Positions 22,041 to 32,742 of a stretch of 64,000 nucleotides of DNA are shown in pieces. Made by a program: the position numbers and the translations under genes. Position 1 is the first letter of the stretch, and the number at the start of each line of letters is the position of its first letter. Source of the DNA: Porphyra umbilicalis (taxonomy: Eukaryota > Rhodophyta > Bangiophyceae > Bangiales > Bangiaceae); contig KV918834.1 of assembly GCA_002049455.2 (NCBI GenBank), positions 211,105 to 275,104 of the forward strand, read 5' to 3'. A model generated the notes under the pieces. That model was given only the letters and a program-made list of their open reading frames with translations. It did no database searches and was not told the DNA's origin.

Positions 22041-23235
22041 AAGGCTCGTACCGCTGCTACTTGCAGTCAACCCCTTGTCGTCTACCATGCTGTCAAGGCC
22101 CACGACTCAATGCTGACGCCAGGATGACGTGCATACCGTCCTGAATACGTTTTTCATATACTGGTGGTCGCGCACGTTTTTTTTGTCGTCGCTGTTGTGT
22201 TTGACCGTCCATTTGTCTTTCTATTAATGTCATTTATTTGCTGGATCCTGTCGTTTTTCCATATGTTTTCCGCGGGTTTCTCCAATATATTTTCTTACAT
22301 CCCGTCCACGAGAAAAACTGAGGGACCTCCTATCGGTAAATCTGACAGATACACAGCGTACCCACATACGGAATCGTCTTGAAATATGTCCTTGGGACTA
22401 GTTGCGCGCGTCGTCGCTCGAAGAAAATCAAATGCAGCTCTTCAGCCGGTCCATGAAACCATCATGTGGATAATACGGTCCTCCATATTGAGGACCTCCT
22501 TGGAGGAAATACCTGGCTTCATTTGCCGCAATGTTCTGTCGCACTTTCCCGGAATCATCGTCATGCATGTGTCTCGCATCGTACACAGAGCTAGTCCTTT
22601 GTCTATTCCGGGGATGGTTTGGCCGTCTGACGTCGCACTCGTCCCTGGTTCAGGCTCTTGCGCAGGTCTCAAGCGAGGAATGAAGCGTTGCTCGTGCTCT
22701 TGCTTCGAGTACATCGCCTGAATGGGATTTTGATAAAACTCTGGACCAGTGTCTTGAAAATGCCTATGGTTTCACTTCGGGTTCAGTCCAGAGACCATAC
22801 CCCAAGATACGCCGCGAAGCTATGTTGTAAAACAGCCTGCAAGACAGTCGTGGAAACAGTCCGGAAAACAGTCCGGACAACAGTCCCTGAACTGATCTCA
22901 GGACCATCTTGCATCGAAAACCAAGGTAATCACAGGATTGCACCAGACAAATTCCGAGAACGATCTGCGGGACGAATCGAGCCGTCTCAGGAGATAATCC
23001 TCAAGATTATCTCTCAGAATTGCAGGAACTTTCCTAAAGATACGCCTCAGAGCTGCCTTCGATCGAAGAATAATTCTTGCTCCTTATTTCTTTCAGAAGA
23101 ACAGATCTCACTTTATCTCGTGAATTTCATACCACCACGCAGTGTCTCCCCAGCAGCGTTTGCGCGTGAATACATGATAAGCACCACTGCGCTGGGGTTC
23201 CAAGGTGGGATTTCCCCTCGAATTTTCTTGCAGGG
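22041..23235. other. Gene-free, AT-richer stretch
   Basis: This is one of the most AT-rich parts of the window. A short tandem motif of about 12 bp (GGAAACAGTCC, GGAAAACAGTCC, GGACAACAGTCC) lies at about 22851-22890. A plus frame from 22658 runs into the CCG-repeat block but shows no domain before it. Confidence 0.4.
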
Positions 23236-23472
23236 GCCGGTGCCGGCGCCCAGAGAGGCGGGGACGCCGCCGCCGCCGTCGCCGCCGCCGCCGCTGTACC
23301 GGGCGGCCGCGACCCCGCCGCAGGTTCGGGCGCGCCGCAAGGCCAATATGCCGCCGCCGCCGCCGCCGTACGAGGGGGCCGCCACGCCGCCGCAGGTGCC
23401 GGCGTACCGGGCTGCGGCAAAGCCTCCGCCGCCGCCGCCGCACCAGGCGGCGGCGACGCCGTCGCAGAGATA
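23236..23472 (+). repeat. CCG-rich block encoding a Pro/Ala repeat, left copy
   Basis: Runs of CCG alternate with GCGGCGACGCCGCCGCAGGT-type segments and read as (P)n-x-YRAAATPPQV in the plus frame. A very similar block in the same orientation occurs at 25445-25740, on the other side of the inverted-repeat element, so the element may have landed inside, or duplicated, one original block. Confidence 0.6.
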
Positions 23473-23489
23473 GGAAACGCCGAAAATTG

Positions 23490-25437
23490 CATTCACGGAT
23501 GAACGCCGTGAATGCAGCCGTGAATGCTGTGCTCGCACCTGAGGGGGGGGGCGGAGGGGAGCGCTGGGGGGGGGGGGGGGGGGGACAATTAGAGCATCGC
23601 TGACAAATAAAACATATGATTTTCGATGGTCTCGTCGATTCTTACCATCGCTGACCTTACCTATAGGATTACCCAGCGACGTGCACCCCCCCCCCCGCTG
23701 CCAGCCGCCCTCTCCTCACCGCACGGCCACCGTCGGGCTTCTGCCGTCGCAGCCGCTGCCGCAGCCGCTGCCACAGCCGCTACCCGCTGCTCACTCCCTG
23801 CCTGCGGCGGATGCCCAGGGCCGCTGTCGCCACGAGCCCAGTACCTGCGGTGGCAGTCCGGCCGCCGCCGTCGCCGCTCCATCCGCTTGCCGGTTGCGGC
23901 ACCTCCCCGCCGCGCCGCGCCCCGCCGCCCCCGCCTCCCCCCCCCCCTCACATGCTTCCTCCTGGTTTTCGCTCACGAATCCCCCACGTGTGTGTATCAC
24001 GCGTCAAGAACGACGGGTGACGGTTGGGGGCAGTGGTGACCGGCGGCGGACCGCTGGCGCCAGGCGCGGCGGCGGCGGGTGTGCAACATGGAGTGGGACG
24101 ATCCTGTAGCTTTCATCAGAGTGTTTAATGCTGCATGTATCATCTCTGATGTCTGGGGGGCATAAGAACTGCTGTTCAGAGGCTGAGCAGCAGGACGTGA
24201 GCCGGCGGAGGTTGGGGTGCTATTGTCTTCATCTGCAATGTTAAAGTGTAGAACAGGACACGAAGAAGTTGTCTGCGCGCTTAGCCACTTATACTACCGT
24301 TCATAGCGCACTTGATAGACCCAGGAACGACTCACGAAGAAAAAGATGTTGTCATCGTCTCAAGAAGTGTCTCGTGCACACCCCCCACGTGAACCGATCT
24401 GGAACCCGGCAGGAAGGGCAATCCGGAACATGCCCTCGCTGTGCAAACATACGTTGTTGAAACATGGGCATCTCTCTGTTATTTCTAGACCTCTTGAGGG
24501 CGCTGAGAAAGGTAGTGCTACTTGCTAAGCTCACAGACATACACTTCTCTGCACATGAACAAGGCCGCAGTGTGTGCCACTCAGCCTTTCACCACCACTC
24601 GTACCGCGTTTCCCAGCGCTACGCCCACACACCCGGAATCAGCACCCCACCCTCCCCAGCAACAGACAATAAGCCCCTCGTTTACAACGCCGCAGCGCCC
24701 CGCGCTGTCGCGGTGGCGGCCCCGGTGGACGCGCATGTCGCGACGGGGTCTGCGGGAGAGGTCAAAGGTGGCAGGGGGGGAAGCCGGCACGCAGCGGCAG
24801 CAGAGAGCGATGGCGACGGCAGCGGGGGCGGCAGTGGGGGCGGTAGCGAAGGAGGCGCGACAGGGGCAGCGGCGGCGGCCGGGTAGCCGCCGCATGAGCG
24901 GAATACGGCAGCGGCCGCTGCCGGGCGCCGGTGACATGGCGGGGGGGGAGCACAAGCGGCGCGGGAGGCAGTCGGCACTGCGGCGGGGGGCAGGGGGCCG
25001 GCAGCGGCAGCGACAGCCGGCAGGCAGTCCGCAGGCGGGCGGCGGCCGTGCGGCCGTGGGCAGGCGGTAGCCAGGCAGCCGCAGCAAAGACGCGGCCGGC
25101 GGCAGCGGCAGAGGCCAGGTAGCGCTGTAGGCGGGGGGGGGACGACGGCGGGGGCTGCAGGAGGCAGCCGGGCAGCGAGGGGATGAGTGACGGGGGTGAC
25201 GGGCTGCATCGTAGGGGGGGTAGCGGGACGTCGCTGGGTATTCCCAATGATCTATAGGAAATAGGAAGGGATTCATGTCAGTAAGCCGGCCGGGTGTCTG
25301 CGTCAGAACGGCCCATTGGAGACCGACAGCTGGGACGTGTCTGATCGTGCCCTGAGCGCTCAGACTGAAACAACGACGCTCTCTGATTGGCCAATGTAGC
25401 ATTCACGGGCAGCATTCACGGCCTGCACCCGTGAATG
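23490..25437. mobile_element. Foldback-type element with hairpin-bearing inverted termini
   Basis: The left end (23490-23528) and the reverse complement of the right end (25398-25437) align over about 39 bases. Both consist of CATTCACGG, a 7-base spacer, CCGTGAATGC, 2-3 bases, then CCGTGAATGCT. Each end is therefore itself a small hairpin (stem GCATTCACGG, loop ATGAACG on the left). A second inverted match, CCTATAG followed by TACCCAGCGACGT, lies about 160-180 bp inside both ends (near 23660-23685 and 25225-25256), and the interiors are mirror-like C-rich on the left and G-rich on the right. No transposase is visible, so it would be non-autonomous. No clear target duplication was found. Confidence 0.6.
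24640..25200. repeat. GC-rich low-complexity core of the foldback element
   Basis: GGC/GCA-rich imperfect repeats (CGGCAGCGGC-like) with several G runs dominate. Frames of 150-270 codons on both strands here are compositional and show no domain. Confidence 0.5.
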
Positions 25438-25444
25438 GTGATCC

Positions 25445-25740
25445 GCCCGATTCCTTCACGCCGTCGCAGGTGCCGGTGCACATAGAGACAGCAACGCCGC
25501 CGTCGCCGCCGCCGCCGCCGCCGCCACCGCCGCCGCCGCCGTACCAGGCAGCGGCGACGCCGCCGCAGGTGCGGGCGGACAGCGAGTCGAAAACACCGCC
25601 GCCGCCACCGCCGTCCCAGGCGGGGGCGACGCCGCCGCAGGTGCCGGCGGACCGCAGGGACGCGATGCCGTCGCATGTGCCGGCGGACCGGGAGGGGGCC
25701 CCCTCGGCGGCGGCGTGCCCCGGGGCACGCCGCCGCCCCC
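25445..25740 (+). repeat. CCG-rich block encoding a Pro/Ala repeat, right copy
   Basis: This is the counterpart of 23236-23472. It reads (P)n-YQAAATPPQVRAD, then SQAGATPPQVPAD in the plus frame, with a (CCG)n microsatellite at 25500-25540. An attached frame continues to 25916 without recognisable domains. Confidence 0.6.
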
Positions 25741-26332
25741 GCCACCGTGCCAGCATTCGCACGCAAGCCAACCACTGCGGTCACTGCGCTGGGCTTGGAT
25801 GCAGAGATTGGAAGCAGGATAGCAGACGGCGACAAGGAGAGAAGACGGGGGTCAAGGGGCGGGAGGAGCAGAACGCGCACCGGGTTTATTCGCATCCAAG
25901 CAAAGACGAGCCATAGAAACAAAAAGTCACATGCAGCGTCGCAGCAAAAGCAATGGCCGGCACAGGCAGGCGCCAGTCAGCACGCACACAGGCGCAGCAC
26001 GAGTGGGCAGAGGCGCAAGCCCGTCCCGACCGCCCTCCGCCGCGCGTGTCCCACCAAAGCGCCCGCCCGAGGCGGGCGCGCGTCGTGGGAAGCGTCCACC
26101 CACCGCGGGCGGCGCCGTGCCAGTCCAGCCCGAGGGCGGCACAAGCGCCGCGACAAAGTCAAGCAGGGCGTAAAACCAAGCATAGGGGGGGGGGGGGGGG
26201 GGCACCAAGCGCGCAGCCGCGCAAAACGCCCGTCCGTAGCCCACCGACCAACGTCGGCGGGGCCCCGCGGCGGGCGGCCCGGCGCACCCGCGTGCGCCCG
26301 CACCCCCCACGGCGGGGGGCGGGGGCGCGCCC
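25741..26332. other. Intergenic flank downstream of the membrane-protein gene
   Basis: Marks the transition from moderate to extreme GC, with a poly-G run at 26187-26202. No gene supported. Confidence 0.35.
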
Positions 26333-28050
26333 CTACTCGGCGTCCCAGGCGCCCCCCCACTCGGTTTCCGACTCGGCGTCGGCGGCGAGTTGGACGAGGA
26401 GCGCGGCGTCGGTGGCGGGCGCGGCGGCCGCAACGGGGCCGCCCGTGCCAACGGTGGTTGCAGCCGCCGGCGGCGCGAGCGCAGTGCCCCACGGGACGGC
26501 CAGCCGCTCCGGCACGGTCGGCTCCTTCCACGCGCGCCCCGCCGCGGGGCCGCCGCGCAGACGCGCGTCGGCGCCGTCGGCGTCGTGCGCGCCCCACGCC
26601 GAAAAGGCCGTCTGCTGCGACCGCGCGCCGTCGGTCGGGGGCGCCGCGACCGGCGGGGGGCCCGCGCCGCCGGCGGGGTGGCGGCCCGAGTGGCCGGCAG
26701 CGTCCCACCCCGAGTCGTCCTCCGTGGCGGGTACGGCGGACGGCTGCAGCGTCCGCAAAAAGCTCGAGATCAACGAGTGGGTGGGGGCGCCGGCCGACAC
26801 GGCGGGCACCCCACTGCCCACAGGGGCCCCCGCGGGGGTGGCCGGCTCCGCCTTGGTAACGGGCTCCTCATCACAGACGAGCGGCTCGGGGAGGGGCACC
26901 CCGGGTTTCTGGCGCGTCGCCGTCAACAAGAGCGGCACCCGCGCGTCGTCGTCGGGGCCAGCACCGGCGGCGGCCCGCGCCGCAGCGGCGGCCCGTGCCG
27001 CCACCGCCGCCGGTCGGGCGCGCCACAAGGAGTAGGCATAGGCGACCGACACGGCGGTCCACACGGCCAGCAGCACCCACAACGACCAATGGTCCATGTC
27101 GTCAGCCCCCGCCACGAGCGCCGCCACCTCGGCTGGGCCAAGCGCCGACGCCACAGGGGGTGGCACGACCCCGCCGTCGGCGCCCGCGGCGGCCGCCGCA
27201 GCGGCCGTCGCGTCCGCGTCCGCGTCTGCCACGCGCGGGGGGGGCGTCAACACCTCCCCCGCCGCGTGGGCGGCGGTGAGGCTCGCCCACAACGCCCCCG
27301 CCCCCGCGTCCGCGTCGGCCACCCCCCCCCCCCCTCCCCGTCGCGCGCCGCACACAGGCGGTGCGCGTCGCCCGCGTCGGCGCCGACGACGGCCGCAAAA
27401 AAGCGGTCGTCGGCCGCCCACCCGTCCATACACAGGTTCAACTCGCGTTGGCGCGCGTGGAGCCAGTCGACCGGCGGCGGGGGACCGGGCGGCACGTCCC
27501 CGCCGCCGCCGTCATCGTTGCCGCCGCCGCCGCCAGCCTCCACGGCCGCCGCCACCGACGTGGCGGCCACCTCCCACCGACGCCGGCGGAACGCCGCCAA
27601 CCGTGCCTCGACGGTGCGGCACTCGGGCGACGGGGGCGACGGCGGGGGGCGGCGGCACGCCGCCAACACGTAGCTAACGACGGGGTGCACGAGCTGCTCC
27701 GCCGCCTCGGCAGCGGCGCCGGGGGGGGGGGGCACGTCTGAGATGTAGCAAAAGTGGAGCACCTCGGCCGCCGCCTGCGCGACGCACGAGGTGGCCGCTT
27801 GGCGGGCCGTCGCGGTGGCCACCGCCGCGGTGATCGCGGGGGTGGTGTCTGCGGCGGCGGCGGCGGCGGCGGCGGGCAGGGTGATGGCCGCGGTGGCGGC
27901 GGCGGCGGCGGCGGCGGCCACCCGCGGAGTGGACCTCCAGCGGGGGCGGCGGCACCGCCGGCGATGGGTACCGACGGCGGGGGGCCCGCCCGTGGGGCAG
28001 GCCGCACCACGCGCGCCGGCGGCCGGCGCAACCACCAACACGGACGCCAT
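26333..28050 (-). CDS. Putative single-pass membrane protein (frame broken at a C tract)
   Basis: Two minus frames join into one plausible protein. The upstream part (start ATG 28050, weak context) is Ala-rich, then has a Cys-containing region (TSCVAQAAAEVLHFCYISDV, later SYVLAACRR and PECRTVEARL) and VDWLHARQRELNLCMDGWAA. The frame then shifts at the 13-C run 27322-27334. The downstream part (to stop 26333) has one clear membrane span, WSLWVLLAVWTAVSVAYAYS (about 27095-27030), followed by a basic Arg/Ala stretch and a 200-residue Pro/Ala/Thr-rich tail. This suggests a type I topology with a Cys-bearing lumenal or extracellular part and a long cytoplasmic tail. The open frame also extends upstream to 28272, with hydrophobic residues but only a GTG. 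No family recognised. Confidence 0.45.
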
Positions 28051-28468
28051 TGGAGGGAGGGGGGGGGGAAGGGGAGGGGTGGGGGGGTGGGGGGGTGGGG
28101 GGGGGGGCGGGTCGGCCGCGGCGGACACGTCTGCAGGGCACGTCGCTACCGACGGCCGCTGCCCGACGGTCACGCCCAGACGGCCGGCGTCGACGGCGAC
28201 GTCGTCAATCCCAAGGACGACAACGGACGCGGCAACTCCCCAAACCGCCTGCCACGGACCCCACACCCCCACACCGCCGGTCGGCGAGCGCGCCAGCCCC
28301 GCCGCGAGCCGGCACCCGTCTTATACAGGCGGGGGTGCCGGGTGGAATCGGCGCGCGCCCGTGTCGGCACGGCCACCCCCGCACACTGTTGGCGGCCGAG
28401 CCGCCGCTACGGGGCGCGCGGGCGCCGGTGCGCCCGCCGCCGCCCGCCGCCACCCGCCGCCGCCGCTG

Positions 28469-28499
<31 letters not shown>

Positions 28500-29713
28500 G
28501 GGCACCCACCACACGGGCGGCCGACCGATGCGGAAACACCATCACGGGCGCGGCGGCGGCCGCGCAAGGGATGACGGCAATGGGAACGCGTCTGCCGCGG
28601 GCGGCGGGCGGCGGCGCGGGCGGCGGCGAGGCGGTCCACCGGGCCGCCCACCGTGGGGGTCCGCCACCCCCCCCCCCGCCCCGGGGTGGGGGAACCGTCT
28701 TGTGGGGGGGGAGCGGGGAGCCCGCCGCCGCCCGCCGGCGGGCGTCGGGGTGCCGGCGAGGGCGTAGGGGGGGACCCCGCATCGGGCGCGGCGGCCCCCC
28801 GCCACGCCGGGAACGGGCGCGAGCGGGGCGCGGCCGCCGCGGCGCGGGCGGCGCGGCGCCACGGGGGTGCCCGAGGCGGCCACCGCACGCCTCACAGAGG
28901 CGCCATCAGGGGGAGCTTGGTGACGGCCACACGGGGAACGAGCGCACGCCGGCAGGCAAAATGGGGCGGGCGCGCCGACGGTCGCTCCCAGGGGCCCGTG
29001 ACGGTCGCGGGGGGGGGGGGGGGGGGTGGGCGTGACGGCGGCCGCGGCGCCGCCGCCGCGGTCGCGACCGCTCGAGGCAACGCCCACGAAAATGCCGCAT
29101 TGCCACGTGCACAATGAAAATAACAAAAGATGAGCACACGTGGCAAGATACCCAACGGCAGCCGCCAGCTTCCACACAGCACGGGGGACAGCGGCGCGTC
29201 GGCGGACCTCGGGCGGGGAGGCGCGGCAGAGGCATCTCGGCAACGGCAGGCGCCAGCTGGCTGCCGTCTCGGCTGTGCGCCAGGACGAGGCCGCCGCGGG
29301 CGCCTGTTGTTGGCTGGCGCAGCCGCGGCGCTGTTGTGCGCGGCGCTGTCGGGCGCCGCGGCGGCGCCAGCCAACAAAAGGGGCTGTCGTGCGCGCCCAC
29401 GCGGCCACCGCCATGCCGTCGGCTTTGCGCGCGCCGCCGACTCGGTCGTCCACGGCGGCGCGGCACAGCGCGACGGCGGTCCCGGTCGCTGCCCGCGGCT
29501 CCCCGCCGCCGTCGCTGCTGCGTGTGACGGGCCCCGCAGTCGTCTCGCCATGCCGACGGCCTTTGCCGCCCCCCCCTCCCCGCCCTCGCCCCGACGCGCC
29601 CAGCCGTCGGCGGGTGGCGGCGGTGCCGACGTCGCAGCGCCCCCCTCCGCCTCCCCCCCTCGCCGCCCGTCGGCCGGCGCGCCAGCGCGCACGGCCGGCC
29701 GGCCGGCGCCGCC
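28051..29713. other. GC-extreme divergent intergenic region
   Basis: The region lies between the minus-strand membrane protein and the plus-strand ankyrin gene and should hold both promoters. It is packed with G runs (28058-28110, 29008-29026). Frames of 200-400 codons exist on both strands but are composition artefacts. A plus frame at 29130-29717 has a signal-like hydrophobic segment, but that segment coincides with a DNA palindrome (29308-29376). Confidence 0.4.
29308..29376. repeat. Inverted repeat, 24-bp arms, potential hairpin
   Basis: The left arm begins TGTTGGCTGGCGC and continues GCCGCGGCGC; the right arm is its reverse complement with one mismatch. About 22 bases separate the arms. 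It lies upstream of the ankyrin gene. It could be a small foldback element or a cruciform-forming site. Confidence 0.6.
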
Positions 29714-30952
29714 ATGAGCGCTGATGGGCGTGACGTGGCGGGCGGCGCCGTGCGGGGCGGCGGCGCCCCCCCCCGCTGCACCGGGGACGTCCTCGACGGC
29801 AGCGGCGGCGGCACGACCTCCTTCCCGCCGTGCGCGTACGACGTGGCGTTTCACGACGGCTACGCGCCGCCCTTTCGCTTCTCCGTGGCCGCCGACGGGA
29901 CGCCGGAAGGGGCGACCGCCCGCCCCCTGGTGCTGGTGGCGGGGGGGGCCGAGTCGTTCGCCGCCGGCTCCTCTACCGCCGCCGCCGCCGGCGCGTCGGC
30001 CCCCCGCCGCCGACCACCCGCGCGGTGGGTGGCCGTCGTCCCCCCAGACGCTGCGGGCGGCGCGCCGGCCGTCGCCGCCCCCGACACGCCCGCCGAGGAG
30101 CTCGGCGGCGCCCTCTTGGCCGCCGCCCGCGCTGGCGACGCGCCGCGGCTCCTCGACTGCCTCGCCGCCGGCGCGCCGGCGGCGGCCACCGACGCGGCCG
30201 GCCGCACGGCGGTGCACTACGCGGCGGCGGGCGGCCTCGCCGCGTGCGTGGCCGCCCTCCTCGACGCGGGTGCCGACGCCGACGCGCGCGACGGGCGGGG
30301 GCGGTCGCCTTTGCACGTGGCCGCCGCGCGTGGCGCGGCGGGGAGCGTGGGGGTGCTGGTTGGGGCCGCCGCCGGCCCCGGCGGGCGCCGCGCCTGCGCG
30401 GCGCGGCGTGGTCATGGCCACCGCGGTGCGCGGGCGGGGGCAGGGGCCCGTGGCGTGCCCCGCCGAGCCGACGCGGACGCCCCTGCCGGACGCCGCGCAG
30501 CCGACACGGCTGCCGCCGCCGCGGCGGCGGCGGCGGCGGCGCCGCCGCCGCCGTCGCCCCCGCCACCGGCCGACGTGGACGCGGTCGACGAGGACGGGGT
30601 GACGCCGCTGGCCGTCGCCGTCGCTGCCGGGTGGCCCGACGTGGTCGACGCGCTGCTGCTTGCGGGCGCCGGGGTGCGGGCGGGCGCGCCGCCGCGGGGC
30701 GCCGGCGGGGCGCTCGACGTTGCCGCGTCCGCCGCGGCCGCCGCCGACCACCGCGCGCGGCGGTGGTTGTGGCTCGCCGGCGGCGCCAACCGGGCGGCGC
30801 ACCGCGCGTGGCGCGTGTGGTACACGCTGCGGGTGGCAGACGCGGCCGGGGGGGGCGTGCCGCCGTCGGCGTCGTTGACGGAGGATGCCGGGAGCGGGGG
30901 GGGCGTGTGCAGACGTGCGTCTGGGGACGGTCGGGCAGAGCGAGCCGATTGA
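29714..30952 (+). CDS. Ankyrin-repeat protein
   Basis: The frame of 412 residues starts at ATG 29714 in a good context (GCCGCCATGAGC). Ankyrin units begin near residue 127 (LLAAARAGDAPRLLDCLAAG), followed by two clear repeats with the TAVHYAAAGG and SPLHVAAARG signatures (about residues 160-225). After a degenerate Arg/Ala-rich stretch there is another repeat, DEDGVTPLAVAVAAGWPDVV (about 288-325). The N-terminal 125 residues are Gly/Ala-rich with a globular-looking piece (AYDVAFHDGYAPPFRFSVAA). Ankyrin repeats mediate protein-protein binding; the partner is unknown. The degenerate part around 30365-30530 might hide a frameshift in another ankyrin unit. It converges on the DUF3727 gene with a 170-bp gap. 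Confidence 0.75.
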   Translation: MSADGRDVAGGAVRGGGAPPRCTGDVLDGSGGGTTSFPPCAYDVAFHDGYAPPFRFSVAADGTPEGATARPLVLVAGGAESFAAGSSTAAAAGASAPRRRPPARWVAVVPPDAAGGAPAVAAPDTPAEELGGALLAAARAGDAPRLLDCLAAGAPAAATDAAGRTAVHYAAAGGLAACVAALLDAGADADARDGRGRSPLHVAAARGAAGSVGVLVGAAAGPGGRRACAARRGHGHRGARAGAGARGVPRRADADAPAGRRAADTAAAAAAAAAAAPPPPSPPPPADVDAVDEDGVTPLAVAVAAGWPDVVDALLLAGAGVRAGAPPRGAGGALDVAASAAAAADHRARRWLWLAGGANRAAHRAWRVWYTLRVADAAGGGVPPSASLTEDAGSGGGVCRRASGDGRAERAD

Positions 30953-31123
30953 GTGAAGGGAAGAGCCGGTGCGGTGCGCAGGCCATGCATCTGCCTAAGA
31001 GAGAAAACTCAAACGACAAAGGGAATGTGCCGTGAGATCCCCCACCCACCCAAACGCGCCCGCCCCACCGCGCGGGCCACCCGCCCAGCCGGGCGCCCCC
31101 CCCACCGACGGCCATGGCGGCGC

Positions 31124-31820
31124 CTAGAGCAGCTCCGCCTGCGCCTCGAGGGCGTCCTCAATGATCGGCGTAACGGCCGCCAGCTCCGCCGCGTCGGGCA
31201 CAACGAGGACGCCGTCGCGCGCGCCCGTGTCCCGCGCGGTGCGGGCGACGAGCACCACCGGCTCGTACGGGGTGCACACATAGTAGCGCGTGGTGTCGAC
31301 GCAAAACTCGGCGAGGACTTGCACCTCCTCGCCGCCGTCGGGGCCGTCGGTGGCGTCGTCGTCGCCATTTGCGGCGGCGATGCCGTTGGCGGCCGCCGCT
31401 GCCGCCCCAACCGTGTGGGCGGCGGCGCCCCCCCCGTCAGCGCCGCCGTCCCTGTCCTCATCCTCCTCGTCCTCCTCGTCCTCCTCGTCCTCGTCCTCGT
31501 CCTCCTCCTCTGCCAAATCCTCGGCGGTGAGCACAAACGCCGTCCGGTGCAGCGTCCAATCGTTCTCCGCCATAACCGACGCGGCCGTCGGGAAGAGACC
31601 GTCGAGCGCCGCCTCGTCGTCGACGGGCGCGAGGACCGGCTCCCCCTCCTCCTCCGTCATGGTGGCAATGACCACCGGCTCGTCGCGCGGCGCGCAGACG
31701 GCGTACGAGGTGCCCCGCGCAACGACCGTGTGCGCAATGACCGCCGGCAGGGTGCGGCCGGTGGCCACGTCGCGCACGAGGACGCGCTCCGCATAGTCGT
31801 CCTCGTCATCGTCGTCCTTT

Positions 31821-31851
<31 letters not shown>

Positions 31852-32143
31852 GGCTGCCGCCCCGTTTTGGGGCCCCGCTGGTGCCGGCAAAACACCGGGT
31901 GGGGGGGTGCCGCGACCGGCCAGCGGCTGGCCGCCGCGCCGCCGCCGCGCCGCCAACGTGGGCGGGGTGCGACGCAGCAGCGGCAGCCGACGTGCGAACG
32001 CCAAAGGAGGTGGGCGTGGCGGCGGCGGACGCACCGAGGCTGCCCCGGCCCACCAGTGGCGGACGGTGGCGGCAGGCAGTTCTGGCAGCGGCGGGGGCGA
32101 CGGGGCGGCGGGCGGCCGCCGGAGCAGAGGTGAGAAAGGCCAT
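31124..32143 (-). CDS. DUF3727-type protein, probably plastid-targeted
   Basis: The frame from ATG 32143 (MAFLTSAPAAARRPVAPAAA) to the stop at 31124 gives 339 residues. The first 90-100 are Ala/Arg/Ser/Pro-rich without acidic residues, as in plastid transit peptides, and are followed by a Gly run and KDDDDEDD. The mature part has the two-fold layout of cyanobacterial and plastid DUF3727 (DUF1292-like) proteins. The first half holds VRDVATGRTLPAVIAHTVVA, YAVCAPRDEPVVIATMTEEE and LDGLFPTAASVMAENDWTLH. After a long Glu/Asp linker the second half holds VQVLAEFCVDTTRYYVCTPY and a TPIIEDALEAQ end. The molecular role of the family is unknown. The upstream frame is open to 32464, but the first good Met is at 32143. 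Divergent from PHS1 with a 600-bp shared upstream region. Confidence 0.75.
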
Positions 32144-32742
32144 TGGCAGCAACCGTCTAGGACGCGAGGCAACCTGATCAGCGGCGAGAGAGGGGTGGCA
32201 AAAGACGGGATGGGGTTGGGAAAACACAGAAGGTGCTTTGGCAGATGGGCGCTGGCGGGGCGACAGGCGAGATGGAGGCGCAGAGACGGCCAAGCTCGGG
32301 GACGGCGGCGCTGGCGGGATCAGGTTGCCCCGCCGTTGCCGGCCAAGGTGCGGAATCTGGGGGCGTACCGTCCATCGGGGTGAGCGATCTGCTGGAGTTG
32401 ATGCGCACCCACGAAAAACGATGTGAAATGCATGATACTTGCCGATGTGTTTGATTTCTTGCAACGGCTTGGATGGCCGAAAGCACAGTGGACCTTAACT
32501 TTGCCACACAGTCACTGACTTGGTGTCTGGTATCGTGTGATCGACCTCGACGTTGACTCGTCGGCATCGCCGCAGCCGCGTGGCAACTGCGCGGGCTGCT
32601 CCATCGTTGCGCACGACCCTTGACTCTACCCCGCCTACTCCGCTTCCACACGTTCTCATTTGGCATCCTTTTCTTTGCCGCGCCATTGCCGTTGGTGCTC
32701 CACATTGGGCGGCGTGGACGGTGGGAACGGCTGGGCCTCACC
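32144..32742. promoter_or_regulatory. Shared upstream region of DUF3727 and PHS1 genes
   Basis: This 600-bp gap between two divergent starts has lower GC than the flanking genes. I see no confident TATA box or known motif; the assignment as a bidirectional promoter rests only on gene orientation. Confidence 0.3.

Noticed and set aside
24522-25402. Overlapping frames of 160-270 codons in the foldback core
   Set aside because: All are Arg/Pro/Ala or Gly/Ala low-complexity translations of GGC/GCC repeats, with no domain.
26333-28050. Membrane protein as a KAR5/GEX1-type nuclear-fusion protein
   Set aside because: There are a few cysteines and one membrane span, but the family's Cys spacing is not seen; left as unknown.
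28892-30802. Minus-strand frame of 636 codons opposite the ankyrin gene
   Set aside because: It is the antisense of a clear ankyrin frame, Arg/Gly/Pro-rich with no domain; at this GC content stop codons are rare in every frame.
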